64,000 nt of DNA from Hericium rajendrae (GCA_033439255.1 CM065885.1:2728001-2792000); one strand, 5' to 3'. Positions 11,281-23,413 are shown, numbered from the stretch's first letter. Translations and numbers: made by a program. The notes: generated from the sequence alone by a model not told the origin.

Positions 11281-12380
11281 AACCAGAGCCGTTCAGTCAG
11301 TGGGACTTACTTTCGTTGCGCCGTGTGTCTGCGCTATGCCATTGTTGCTCGGGCAGGACGGTGGGGCCCGAGCACACAGGTGCTCCCCTGAAGGGGTTCC
11401 TCAACCCTGCGATCCTGAGTTCTGATGTACTCAGTTCACTTAGGACTGCTGCCTGGAGATATTTGTAGTCCTACTTGACGTGCTTGAAAAAAATTCGGGT
11501 CGATAGTCATTGTCAACTTCAAATGTGGAAGGCGTGGGAACTTACATAATTGACTTGCGTAACGCGTTGACTTCGCGTGTCGACTCTACTTAGGCTGCGA
11601 TCGGCAACGCGGTTGAGCGCAACCAGATTGCGGTTGACTACCATATATAGACGAATCTTACCTGGAACTGCTCTCGCAACCAGATTTGATACTGACCTGT
11701 TCGGCTGCACCAAAATCTGCAAAATTCGAACTGAGTGGCATTTCGGAGAACAAATGATCGGTAAGTGCCGCACGGCACGGTTCGGCCTCTACAACTACAA
11801 GATCAGTAAAAAGTATCTCATGGATGTTTCTTGGCAAAACAAAACAGGAGGATAATATTTATTTTATTTTTCAAGTTAATCAGTAGATTTTTGAGGTTGT
11901 ACAAGAGGCATAGCAAGCACAGTAAATATGAAGAACTGGGGGTGCCAAGGGGGTGCACTATGGATTAGATGGATTGGGATCGGCATTGGCCCGGCATGGC
12001 CGGCATTCCACCGGCATCACTGTAAGCGGCATAGCCACTGAACCGCGATCTAATACCAGTACCTTCCCACGCCAGAAAAGATACAGTATCTCAGAAATCG
12101 TATCTCAACCGCGTTGCCGATCGCAGCCTTAGATCTTGAGACTTGCTCGAGACACGTATGGTCATACCCTTGTCGACGTCCTCCCGTCAAGTTCCTCGAA
12201 TCCTACATTCGCGCACGATACAATTACATCTGCGCGAGACCCGTGCTTTAACAGCGGATATTGCTCTTATCATCAACCAGTCGCATCTGATTTATTCACC
12301 CTAGGGCTCGGAGTAGACAGCGCAGCAATATCGAATAGCATACCGAGCCATCCTGTCCGAGACCTACGAGTCTATGAGAA
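11281..12380. other. right-arm flank upstream of FB3
   Basis: This is the mirror of 5663-6200. Landmarks in order are GTTGCGCCGTGTGTCTGCGC, ATGCCATTGTTGCTCGGGCA, GCGATCCTGAGTTCTGATGT and CACCCTAGGGCTCGGAGTAG. It is interrupted by the MITE at 11593-12128. Without the MITE, the distance from GCGATCCTGAG to the FB3 start matches the left arm to within about 30 bp. Confidence 0.6.
11593..12128. mobile_element. Harbinger-like (Tourist-type) MITE, non-autonomous
   Basis: Terminal inverted repeats of about 25 bp begin GGCTGCGATCGGCAACGCGG and match perfectly. They are flanked by TTA on both sides (11590-11592 and 12129-12131). A 3 bp TTA/TWA target duplication and a GG-start terminal repeat fit PIF/Harbinger-derived MITEs. 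The 536 bp interior is AT-rich and has no transposase frame. The left arm of the inverted duplication lacks this block at the matching place (about 5883-5896). The element therefore inserted after the arms were duplicated. Confidence 0.85.
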
Positions 12381-14053
12381 ATGACAACGGTATGCATATT
12401 AATGTATATTCGAGTTCTCGAGCTCACCAGGGTATTTACGTGTGCACGCAGGTCTCGCTGATCCCGGCGTTGAACGAGGATTGCATCGCACTCATAATCC
12501 CGCTCCTCGACAGATCGTCTCTACGCAATGTAGCCGGTACCTCGAAGGCTGGAAATGTTGCCGCTCTGCCTATCCTTTTCAGCTCGATAGCCCTTCATAT
12601 TGAATACCCCGGAGATATCCTGAACTTCTGCGAGTCCGTTCTGAGGAACCGCCTCGCGAAGTGTATCAGGCGTCTGACTCTGCTTACTTGCGAATGGCCC
12701 TTGCGCGGCGTGCTTGAGTCGGAGTTCCGGGATGCGCTGTCTAGTCTCGCCAATATCATCGCCTGTGCAGAAAGCCTCGCGTCGTTGAGGATCTGCCCCA
12801 GCGCTCAGTCACTCTTCGACGAAGCACCCGCCGTTCTCGACACCATCCTCCTTCATCCGCCTTCTCACAGCCTTGAGCTGGCTGACATCGCAGATGTGGA
12901 TTGGCTGGTGAAACACCAATTGACAGGTCTGCGCAATATCAGCCTTGGCTTTACTCACTGGCAATCCGATATCGTGGATTTATTCGCTATCACTGCTGGC
13001 TCAGCCGCGACGCTGGAGATGGTTCATGTTTGTTTGAGTGGAATTTTGGCGCCTATCAAAATCACAGAAGGGTTCACGCCATATTTGAAGCTGCGGATGT
13101 TGTCAATAGCCTGTTTGACAAGCTCTGATATGGCATTCCCAGACTTTCGTCTTGCAGATCTGTGCAAAGCATTCCCCAACGTCCAGTTCATACGCTTCTG
13201 CGGCTCCAATACATTGATGAATGAGCCCGCGCTTTCTGGATCCATGATTGACGAGTCTCAATCATCGTCACGGCTGATTGGTCTGGAGGCCAATATCGAA
13301 AGTTTAGAATCGCTCCAGCTGCATCATAGGCTTCGCATAATTCGCGTGCAAGAAAAAATAGAGTCCCCATCCTCATTCGCACGGCTGACGACTGCAATTG
13401 CTCCGGATTCACTATGCAGCCTTTCGCTCTACGTGGATCTACAAGATCCGAGCCGGAACCTCGTTCATCGAGGCGTTGCCGCAGAGTATTTTTTCGCGGA
13501 GATCTGCCGGATAGCTCCCCGCCTCCGATTCCTGTCTCTCGAGATGTATGTTGTGATGAAGTATCCCGATCGTCACGAACATCTGGGCTATTGGCCAGTT
13601 CGGCAACACAAGGCTGTCTATGATGTAGGTTGCCTTCGCTGTTCATCAAGGAAAATGTCTGCTCATCACTTCTCTGCACCACCCTACTAGATCTCCACGA
13701 TTGCGTGGCCACATCTAGCCGGCCTGGAAGACTTGCGATGCTTCCATATGAAGTTTAAGCCTCACGTTTACATAGACCATAAAGAGCCCTGGGTCGAACT
13801 CGCATCGCTCTTCATGCTGAATCTACCCCGCATCCGGGTCTTTGTCCTGGATGTCGTGAAGAATCGAATATGCTTGGAGCGCCCGGACGCCACCGCAATG
13901 CCCGCAGATGGCACCGGGGATATCGTCGACCTTGACCTTGACGAGGAAGACATGGACAGGCTGATGGAACCCTACCAGTTTGAGAGTTCAGATTGGCGAT
14001 TGGATGGCGCTGGGGAATGGCTGCGCTCCGTTCGGAGCTTGAGCCGCTTTTAG
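12381..14053 (+). CDS. FB3, F-box-like protein
   Basis: Three exons (12381-12389, 12452-13624, 13691-14053) encode about 514 residues. The mini-exon reads M-T-T. The 62 bp intron 1 ends just before VSLIPALNEDCIA, matching FB2. The F-box-like segment (residues about 6-45) contains LLDRSSLRNVAGTSKAG. The long middle exon is leucine-rich. The 363 bp last exon is the same length as in FB2 and FB4 and ends WLRSVRSLSRF. No stop or frameshift is seen. It pairs with FB2 by sequence and mirror position. A role as an SCF adaptor is a family-level inference; no substrate domain is recognisable. Upstream it has the flank shared with FB2 plus the MITE. Confidence 0.8.
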
Positions 14054-14902
14054 ATCGGATGGCTGATTTTTTTTTCTGGGGCAGCCTTTGCTGGATCAGA
14101 GGAGCCTGTTAGCAGGTGTACGAGTAATTTGGAAACGGAAGTATCGCTGCGACGATGCGAGTGCATAGGATATTGTTAGCGTATAAGTATTTAGCAGTCG
14201 ATGACTTCGTCGACGTTGTACGCAGGACAGGCTCGTCGTCCGCAAGATCATGAGCTCATTGTCTATCCCATTCAGTCATTACTTCTCTCCTGATATACTC
14301 GCAAGCTGTACATGCTTATTTGTTCATTTTTCAAGAGAGGACTTCACTCGAGTGCCGCCGGGGGGCGGCGGAGCCCTTGCTCGGAGTTCGAGTTCGAGTA
14401 CTGTTCGAGTTCGAGTTCGAGTTCGAGTTCAGCCGGAAGGCTGGCAGTCGGTGCGCAGCACGATGACTTCAACATGAGATCACGATTGATGTCATTGCCA
14501 GCTGAAAAGGAAATTTTATCCTAAAAAGGCGTTTGTTTGTTCGAGGACGCTGTGCCTGCACGATTTCACGCAACATTGTGAGACTGGAGAGCCTGCTCTC
14601 CGAGCAAGGGAAGTTCAAGGCGAAGATCCAGGATGGTGAGCGTGGGAACTTTGATTTGCGCTGCTCGTATTCAATTTCAAGCGCCTGCAAGCACTTCCCG
14701 TGTCTCATCCTGTCTAGTGTCTTCCTCCGAACGTGTGCGCACAACTACCTGTACGAGGCCGATGCTTTTACAGCGGAAACCAAACTGACACTACTCCATA
14801 TTAACATTGACCGGTCAAATCTACCGCAGGGCCATCGGTAGCGATATCGACCATTTGCAGCATATCCTGGCAATCTGAATCCTACCAGATCTACGACCGA
14901 CG
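14054..14902. other. FB3-FB4 spacer
   Basis: No gene is supported. The distal part (about 14590-14890) mirrors the FB1-FB2 spacer. The proximal part contains the GAGTTC hexanucleotide array and has no left-arm partner. A 102-codon open frame at 14533-14841 overlaps the conserved spacer. Its partner in the left arm does not keep the frame, so I do not call it. Confidence 0.45.
14383..14436. repeat. GAGTTC hexanucleotide microsatellite
   Basis: About eight GAGTTC units occur here, interrupted once by a TACT. It is absent from the mirrored left-arm spacer, so it arose after the duplication. Confidence 0.8.
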
Positions 14903-16527
14903 ATGGTGGGTACAGATATCATATTGAACCGTCCAGTTGACCAGGAAACTTACATGTACATGCAGGCATCAGTTATTCCAGCGTTAAATGAAGATTGTAT
15001 CGCCATCATCATGTCCTTCGCCGATAGGCTGTCACTACTCAATCTAGCCTGTACTTCGAAGGCCGGAAAAGTCGCCGCTTTGCCTGCCCTTTTCCATACA
15101 ATGACCCTCCACGTCAGCAATCATCGAAAAATCGTGTGGTTCTGCAACTCAGTCCTAAGGAATTGCCTTGCGCATCATATCAGGCGTTTGAATATCGTTA
15201 ACGACACATTCATCATCGGCTTCTTTATTCCATTTAACCCAGCATTACGAGACGCGATGACACGTCTCGTAGATGTCATGGCCTCCGCAGAGAACTTGGC
15301 GTACTTGACGATCAGTCCTGGCGCCGGGATGGTCTTCCACGAGATACCCACCATGCTCAACACCCTCCTCATCCATCCGCCCTCTCGTAGCCTTGAATTG
15401 ACGTACATCACAGGTTTCGATCGGCTAGAGAACTATCGGTTTGTTGGCCTGCGCAATCTCAGCCTCGGGTTTTTTGGCAACAGCCTAGGCGACGTTTTAG
15501 ATTTGCTCTCCGTCACCGCTAGCTCAGCCGCGACACTGGAGAGTATGCATCTTCTTGTGGATCGTACCGTGGCGACTTTCAACTTTACAGAAGGGTGCAT
15601 GCCGTATTCGAAGCTGCGCATGCTGTCAATCACTGGTGTAAACTTCTGCCTCACAGAATTTTGCACGGCATTCCCGAACGTCCAGTATATTCGCTGCAAC
15701 CACGCCGATATATCGACAAATGGAGCTACGCTTTCTGGACCTGCAACAAACGAGTTCCATGCATTGTCAGAGCTGATCGGCCTGGAGAGCGATATCGAAG
15801 GGATGGCATTGCTCGGGCCACTTTGCAAGCTTCTTCGCATGGTTCGCATCGTCGGCCAGATAGATGCTCTGTCGTCATTTGCTCGGCTAACGACAGCGAT
15901 CGCTGGGACTTCATTGTGCAGCTTTGCCCTTTGCGTGGACCTACGAGAGCCGAGCTGGCAGAACGCCACTCGAGGTCTTGATGTGGAGCACTTTTTTTCA
16001 GAGATCTGCCGCATAGCTCCCCGGGTCCGCTTCCTGTCTCTTCGCATGAATATTTTGGTCAAATCGTCTGGGCATCGTGCACATGCAGCCCGGCAACGCG
16101 AAGCTATGGCAGACGTAGGTTGCCTTTGCCCTGTCTTGGAAAAATCTTGCTCACCACCCTCTAGATCTCCACGGTTGCCTCGCCGCACTTGGCTAGACTA
16201 GACGATTTGCAGTGTTTCTATATCTGGTTCGCGCCTCACAGGGACTCGCGTACAAAAGAGTTTTGGGCCGACTCTGCCACGCTGTACCTTTCGAATCTGC
16301 CCTGCGTCAGGTTTCTGGTCCTAGATTTCGTGCAGGACCTGATATGTCTGGAGCGCTCCGAAGCTATCACGACGCACGAAGACGGTGTCGCAGACATTGC
16401 TGAACGTGACCTCGACAGGAAGCGCATAGAAAGACTGTTGGAGCGGTATCAGTTTGAGGGCTCAGACTGGCGACTGGACGGTGTTGCGGACTGGCTGCGC
16501 TCCATTCAAAGGCTAAGCTACTATTAG
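14903..16527 (+). CDS. FB4, F-box-like protein
   Basis: Exon 1 is only the ATG at 14903-14905. A 60 bp intron (14906-14965) follows. Exon 2 (14966-16114) and exon 3 (16165-16527) complete a 504-residue protein. The N-terminus reads MASVIPALNEDCIA, and the F-box-like region continues to about residue 45 with SLLNLACTSKAGK. The family signature PNVQYIR is at mid-length, and the tail WRLDGVADWLRSIQ is conserved. The gene is the intact partner of the broken FB1. Its frame and splice sites are clean. Function as an SCF ubiquitin-ligase adaptor is inferred only from the F-box-like segment. Confidence 0.8.
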
Positions 16528-17202
16528 ACCAGATCGCTGAATTAGGGGCATCCATTCGCAGTTGTATGGGTACTTGGAATGGCAGTGTAAGATCGAATGT
16601 CGTTGTCGTTCATTTTGCTTCAGGAGATTAATTGGACCCTCACTGTCGATTTCCCCCCACTTGCTCGAGCAGCTCCATCCCAGAGGCCATCTATAGTGAT
16701 TTTGCCACTGCTGAATACCGCGTTCATAGGACAAACTTCGTTCCCCGTGGGTATCTTCGAATATGCCCTGCTGCACGGCCAAAGCAAGGTCGGGACGGAG
16801 AGTGTCATTGTTAGAGTCAAATCTTCCGGGGCCCGACTTGGTTCGTTTCCTGTCTCTACAAGCAAAAAAATCTCCCTTTGCCACCCTCCGATGTCGCCGT
16901 TCTACGTAACTGGCGGTTTTCGCACCCATAGATCCCAAAAATCTTCTTGAGCTGTTGTTTCTGGCAACTGAAACAGGATCTTCCGCGCCCCGCATCTGGT
17001 CAGAGCCTTCGATGGATTCTGAGTGACGCACCAAACTGGCATTGTACTTCTTTCCTGTCGTTCTAAAAGTGCTTCTTCTACTCCACCTGATCACGGTTAA
17101 GTCAGCTTCAAATTTGTTCCAGAGATCAGTCGTGATTCGGCTCATCGTCCCAGTGTTCGCAGTCTCGCTTTGTTGACCTTCTGCTGATTTCTGCCACTGC
17201 AA
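16513..17202 (-). CDS. uncharacterised 229-residue ORF
   Basis: This single open frame of 229 codons is long for chance at this base composition, but I recognise no domain. The protein is Arg/Ser-rich and lacks a signal peptide or membrane segment. Its end overlaps the last codons of FB4 on the other strand by 15 bp. A second frame on the same strand (16620-16865) is also open. A further short minus-strand frame at 17492-17692 could be an upstream exon; the join is not proven. It may be a decayed gene. Confidence 0.3.
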   Translation of the reverse strand: MQWQKSAEGQQSETANTGTMSRITTDLWNKFEADLTVIRWSRRSTFRTTGKKYNASLVRHSESIEGSDQMRGAEDPVSVARNNSSRRFLGSMGAKTASYVERRHRRVAKGDFFACRDRKRTKSGPGRFDSNNDTLRPDLALAVQQGIFEDTHGERSLSYERGIQQWQNHYRWPLGWSCSSKWGEIDSEGPINLLKQNERQRHSILHCHSKYPYNCEWMPLIQRSGLIVA

Positions 17203-18309
17203 ATTAAGCTTTTCGTGATAGTGAGTTATCTCACAGCCGAGCGCTGCCGAGCGTCATTTTCCGTCGGACATGTTCATCTTCCGCAACTTCCTGAATTCAT
17301 ATCAGGTGACAGGTCGTCTGCAACACCGTTCGGATCTCCACTCACTCTTGCGGGAGATCCGAAACTCGAAAAGCGAGCCTTGGTCAATTTGGATGCGATT
17401 CTCGACTTCTGCATATGCCAGGTGCTGGACGCCGGCGGTTAAGCGATCTCAGTGTCGCGGCTGAATGTATGGTTTCCAACGGTCCCTACTTTCAACCACG
17501 CGTAGTTTCGTAAAATGTGGGCCATATCCGAGCTCTGGGTAGCATAAGTTCACGCGCTTCCTTGGTTTCTAGATCCGACAAGTTTCCTTCAACTGTCGGC
17601 ATCTCAAGCTTTCCAGGCTGGCTGATCAAGATTCTCTTGTGCGCGCGCTTTGCAGCGCAGAGCAAGCGCAGAGATCCGCCACTGGACATCACGGAGTCAG
17701 AGGAATTCCGCTACATTGCCTCAAGGTCTCATTACTCCATTTAGTCTCCATACAGTCCGTCTACATCGCAAAGAAGCGTTTTATCTTCTAAAACCTCCTC
17801 GGATCTGAACTGAACGATATGACAGATCGTATTGCCAACACATATGCCCGAGGCGTAGGCATACAAGTATAGGACTGAAAGTGATAGGCCATGACGCGTT
17901 AGAATGATCTCAAGTAATACTTCAGACATACGGATCCATTGTCAGGCGCATCTAGAATCCAAGATCATGATGCACTTGCACTGTCTGATCTTCTGCTATA
18001 GAAACATTGTCTTCGTGTGTGAACTGGAGTCAGCAACAGAGACTAATCTACGCCAATCAGAGTCTACAACTTGCGGATCGGTTCGCCTCAAGATCATGTT
18101 ATGCAGCGTCGCTGACCAAACGAGAGTGGGTATTATCTGCTGAAAACACTATGTACAGTAGGCGCACTATCTACATTCTTGCAAACCCCTCGCCCCAGCC
18201 TCCTTGGTCAGTTAAATACGAATGAAATAGCCGTCGGCAGAATACACCGGTATTTTTACACACCGTCTACAACAATATGAAGCGCTACAGTCAGTCTTCG
18301 TCGTAGAAA
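17203..18309. other. gene-poor stretch
   Basis: No convincing gene is seen. Short frames on both strands show no family motif. The right end should hold the 3' region of the membrane-protein gene that starts at 19647 on the minus strand. Confidence 0.4.
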
Positions 18310-19647
18310 TCATACACTCTGCGCGGCATCGAGCTCCTTCGCCTTTCTGTCGGCGTGCAGCCCGTCATCGTCCTCGACGTGCGTCGTGACCTCGATCGTG
18401 AGCGGCGTCATTGGGATCGGCTGCATGCTTGCCTGCGTGCCCGCGCCGTGCGCCGAGCTCCAGTAGCGCGTCCGGCGACGGTCCGTCGCGGCGCTGCTCT
18501 GGCCCGACTGCATCGAGCTGCGCATGCCGAAGTGAAAGCGCACTTGGATGATGATCAGGCAGAAGCCGATGCCCTGCGGTGCGGTCAGCTTTGAGAGGGG
18601 AGAAGGAAGGGAGGATGCGCACCACGAGCGGCGTGATGACATCCAGCGCGGGGTATTGCCCATTTGAGCCCGAGAGATACGCGCAGAGGAAGGCGACGAC
18701 GCCTGAGGTGTATAGCGCGCCGCTCTCGACGACAACGATAAGTACGGGAAGCAAGCTCGTGGAACGTTGCTCGAGCATGCGTCCGGAGCGGTATATCCGC
18801 CATGCGATCGCAGCTGTACTCCATATGCATGTCAAATATGCAATACGCTGGAGACAGGCACTATGTGACGCACCAGAGCAGTACAAGTTGATCGTCATGG
18901 TAAGAACGAAATACGCTGTGATCCAGTTCTCGGCGGTGGTGAAGATGTCCGAACCGAGGGTTGCGTGCGAAAGCGAGTTGACGACCTGCACGCCCGAGAC
19001 TGCGTTGCTCGTGGTGAACATAATTCCCTTCCTGATCTCAAGACAGTGTCGACCCACCGAATACGCCAAGCATGAGGATAATCGGGAACACGACGAACAG
19101 TATTCGCCGACTGTAGACGACATAACACCGCCAGATCTGAACGCCGTTCCGTTCGTAAGAGGCGACCATGAAGGGAAGACAGACGCACGATGACACCGTC
19201 TCCGACCATAGTCTGCGTCCAATACAATACCGTCTTTGCAAGGAACAGCGGCGCGTTGAGGCTCTCATAGTACGCGGCCGGGCCTACCGGAGCCAGCGCA
19301 TCGCGGTCGATCACGAACGCATGAACGGCGCGCACGAAATCGAGGATGAGATGCTGCATGTATAGTAAGCTCAGCCGCTCGCAGTGGATGGGGCAGGACG
19401 TACAGAGGTCGCGAGCACGAGCATGATGCCGGCGATAAGCCGCAGATAGCCATCACGCCTGTTGTCGCTCTGCCGGAAGCGCACCAGCACGATGAGGGTT
19501 ATGGCACATAGCGTAAAAAATACACCTGTGCGGATCGCCGCGTGTGTGTGAGTATCTGAATGGCCGGGGGGATGCGAGTGACGCACCATAGATAAAGGTC
19601 TCTAGGAAGAGCGCGAGGAACTCGGCTTTGTCAAGTGGGATGCCCAT
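18310..19647 (-). CDS. polytopic membrane protein, Agaricomycete family
   Basis: This is a multi-exon gene. The start is MGIPLDKAEFLALFLETF (ATG at 19645-19647) and the stop is at 18310. Membrane segments in order are FFTLCAITLIVLVRF, LIAGIMLVLATS, the LNAPLFLAKTVLYWTQTMVG region, the WRCYVVYSRRILFVVFP region, ITAYFVLTMTINLYC, and VLIVVVESGALYTSGVVAFL. The hydrophilic tail (from about FHFGMRSSMQ) ends at KELDAAQSV. The W-R-C-Y-V-V-Y motif and the ESGALY motif are typical of a large, uncharacterised Agaricomycete membrane-protein family with about seven segments. No enzymatic role is known. Exon borders in the middle (around 19000-19080) are uncertain. It is not a pheromone receptor as far as I can tell. 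Confidence 0.75.
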
Positions 19648-22165
19648 GGTCGGCAGGCCTGCATGTACACGCCGCAGGTGGACGGTTGGCGTGCGGTCTG
19701 TTACTCACCTGCGACAAGAGGTAACGTGAAGGCGGGGGAAGCAGAATTGCACAGGGCTGCTATAGCCGCTTATACATAGTTGCTCGGAGGATCGGGGGAT
19801 CACAAGGCCATACCCAGCCACATGCATGGTAGGGGGACATCTAACGCAGTGTCAACCCAAGCCCTGACTAATGCCGGCAGCCGGATCCTTGTCATGAGAA
19901 TGGCAGATGAGCAGAAGGATAGAGCTGACGGCCGAAGGCCGTGGATCATTGGAACCTGATGGCCTGATGCATCGACGGGTTCGGTCTGATTTGACGTGTA
20001 GAAGGTGAGCTGAGAAGCTAATGAGTGTATCAAACGCTAAAGAGCGCCTCCAGGGATCATTCACGAGTGCTATGCACCATGGAGCATGCTGCGACGAATA
20101 TGTGCGGTGCCAAGGATGGCAATTGCACATGGAAAGCAGCCGACCAGTATTGGCTACTAGTATTGGCTGCCCGGCTACAATATCCACGCTTTTCTTGTCG
20201 ACAGCGCACGGAGCTGACGAATGACAGGTTCAGCGTATATAAGAAGGACGAAAAGTACTCACGAAGCCCGCGTCTGATGAACCGCAACCTCGATTGATCT
20301 GGACCTCGGATCTCGATGATAACCTTCTCTATGAGGAATGCAGGGACGAATGCATCCTGAGAACTCGGCAGTGGCCAGCTGCGAGCATCATGGCATGTCG
20401 AAGAGCAAAGTCACAGCGCTCTTGCGGTTGGATTGTTATCCCCGGATGCGCGTAAGAATTACGTAGTCCCGGTACAGTAAGTTAGTAGAGATAAGATTAA
20501 CGAGTACGAGACGGGCGTCGATTCTCTTGAAACATCACAGTGCGATGCGTCTCACATCCAACAACACCATCCGATCTGCAGTCAGTTGATGATCAACAGA
20601 ACAGAACGCGCAAAGTGCAACCCTAAAACGCACCACGAGATCTAGAATAACCGTGAAGTCAGGGGCCAAGCCCTGGACAGCACCCATCATGGTATCACCG
20701 TTACTGCTTCGAACCTTCCCTGTCTTCATCGCAGGCTGTTCCTGCCTTCCCACACTTGGCATCTGGACAACATATTCGTCCGATGGGTCCATGACCACAG
20801 GTGTGCCGCGGACCCGCGTGAAGGCAGTCCGAAAGCAACGCATGCGCAAGACGCGGCTTCGTTCCTAGGTTACCTCACAACATGTGGGAAGCGGTTTAGA
20901 TGGAGACCATGGATCCACATTGGCGACGTGAGGTGTCTTCCAAAATTGCGATCCGGTGCGTGGGTCCAGTTCCTAGGAATAATAAGGAGGTACAGCATAC
21001 AGAGAAAAACGTGAGCTCGAGTGTGGCAACGGAGAGTAGAAGGGTGGATGAGAGTCAGTAATAGCTGTTGGCAGCTGCGGCAGCTTCACGATGTCGAGCC
21101 TTCTGATAAGGTACGGTACTTACATGACTTTGAGAGACAGCATCAACAGATCTTGTCCACGAGTAAGTCATCCTCCATTCGACTTAGCCATTGATTCCTT
21201 TGATATTTTCTTTGACGGGCAGGCGAACGACTGTAAATTATGGTGCATTTCCAAGGCCACACCTATGTACAATACTGATATATAGCATGGTCATTACTTG
21301 GTCCTGCTTCCCAGCTCGCTCGGCAACCATCAGACACTCGGATCTTGAGAGCACGCGACCGACCAGGTCTATTAGGCTTCTGCCACATACCACGATCCAG
21401 ACGGAGGTCCTAGAACTGTCCTAGAATGCAAGGGACAACCTTGACATCGGCGCTCTCCCAAGCAACCACATGACATGCCGTCTGCTGAGATGAGAAGGTC
21501 AGTCGTAATAACGATGTCAATTACGGGCCCGTTGACTCGTGCGCTGTATGTCATGGTGTGGGCTCGATTTGTTTACGGAAGTACGTACCCTCTACAAGGC
21601 GGCAACGAAGTCCCCGTCCTACTTCCCTTGGTCGCAAGGATTCCAGCCAGGAACATCACAGGGGGGCGACAATCACGGACACTCATCCGGACGTTTAACC
21701 AGCTTTCTTTGGGTTGTAGGCTGCCCCTAGTGACAAACCGGTCTCGCGTCTATTAAGACTCGTCCGGCTCTTCCACGCATGTGTGGCCCTGCACGTTAGT
21801 TCGCCGCATCTGACTGGTCCTTGCGCTTCATACTTAGCTCTGAGCGCTTCGGCTTGTTCTAAGTCGAAGCTCATTGCCACTAGTTTCCCGACCCTACGGC
21901 GCCGCCTGGATGAGCAAACACGTATCCTGAGTTTTGATCAACACAGTTTCTGGTATTGTGGTAACTCGTCTCCTGCAAGTTACAAAAAAGTGTATTCTTC
22001 ACTAGGAAGAATCTCCCGAACGGTATACAGCGTACAAACAAGTCATGACCAGACTAAGGATACAATGCAAATACTCCCAATAAATGAACCCCAAAATTTC
22101 CGAGACACAAGCAATGATATCCGTACATCCTGTCCTGCATAGATGACACGCGCCGCGTGAGGATT
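19648..22165. other. 2.5 kb gene-poor stretch
   Basis: I find no supportable gene. Several frames of 60-120 codons exist on both strands (for example 20535-20849 minus and 21783-22142 plus) but they show no motif, signal peptide or family similarity. Base composition is neutral and no long repeat was noticed. Confidence 0.4.
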
Positions 22166-23413
22166 TTACTGGTAGACCTTGATCCATGGGAACTCGAAGA
22201 ACGCGTTGCTGAACGCGCCGGGGTTGTTGTTGACGTAGTCCGCGCAGGTGCCCGGGCAGCCCTGGCTGCCGTACACCGCGCCGGCCCAGTCGCCGCAGAA
22301 CGTGAGGTTGATGATGATATTGTTGGGCCCGAAGTGCGACGCGATGTCGCAGTCCATGTTCGGGAAAAACGCGTCGGGCGTGCCCTGTGGCATAAATCGC
22401 GGTCAGTACATCATCGTGTCGGGCAGCATGAGGCAGAGCTCACCCAGCTGTCGGTGTTCACACTGTTCGCGCCGCTGGTGACGTCGCCCGGGATGCCGCC
22501 GGCGTTGCGCGCCCAGAACCAGACCTTGATAAAGTCGTTCGTGCGCTCGATGGCATACCTGCGCGCATGTTGTCAGCTAATATATCACAAGGTGAGAGGT
22601 ACGAGGAGACGCACCAGCCCCCGCCGTTGTTGTTGAACCCGGGCCCGTAGCTGTTCGCATCCGTCACCTGGACACCACATCCGGCGTTCCCGTTCGTCGC
22701 GACGTTGCAGTCGTTCTGGCCAGGATTCCTGCACGGCCGTTCTCGGTCAGCCCCGGACTGAAGAAAATCGTCGAGCCGGAAACATACCCCGTCTCTGCGC
22801 GGCTCGCAGGCATGCTGCAGCCAGCGCTCGTGTGCAGCGTCGACTGATTCGGCGACACATCGTTCACGCCCTCGAGAATGTCGACCTCGCCCTGGTTCGG
22901 CCAGTTCTCGCCGACCTCCCACACGGCGGGCCACGTCCCGCAGCCCTGCGGCATGTGCGCGATGTTGAACACGGCGACGTGCGTCGTGTACTGCTTGTTC
23001 GACTGGATGCGGAACGAGTTGCGCCCGGGCCCGCTCGGGGAGAGCGTCGTCGTCGAGTCGGCGCGCAGGATGAAGTTGCTGCCCGAAACCGTGGCGAGGC
23101 CTTGGCTCTGTGCGGTCGCCTGGTCGACGTAGTTCCTGGAAAATCGAAGGAAAGAGAAAAAGAAAGGAAAAGAAAATTTTAATAAAATTTCAAAACAAAT
23201 AAAAAAGAATTGGGGGCCGCTACATCAGCTCGGGCGTCTGATAGAGAAGCGAAAGGCGTACACTCGGCCGTGGGTCGGGTCAGCGATGGCCTGGAAGGAG
23301 AAGTCGCTGAAGAACGAGTTGCCCTGGAAGTTGTCACTGAGAGAGTAGGTCGCGGCCAAGCTACGGCTGGCGAGAAGCAAGGACAGGAAGACGGAGGAGA
23401 CGGAGAGCTTCAT
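22166..23413 (-). CDS. GH16 endo-beta-glucanase-like secreted enzyme (copy 1)
   Basis: Five exons (23262-23413, 22788-23135, 22615-22728, 22444-22558, 22166-22384) encode 315 residues. A signal peptide covers residues 1-20 (MKLSVSSVFLSLLLASRSLA). The GH16 catalytic motif E-V-D-I-L-E sits in GEVDILEGVND, with the nucleophile and acid/base glutamates four apart. The family acts on beta-1,3(4)-glucans such as laminarin or the fungal wall; the exact substrate is not readable from sequence. The enzyme is predicted to be extracellular. Intron 1 is 126 bp and AT-rich; the others are 56-60 bp. The start is set by the signal peptide, six bases after a CT-rich leader. It is a paralogue of 61059-62514 but lacks five of that gene's introns. 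Confidence 0.93.
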
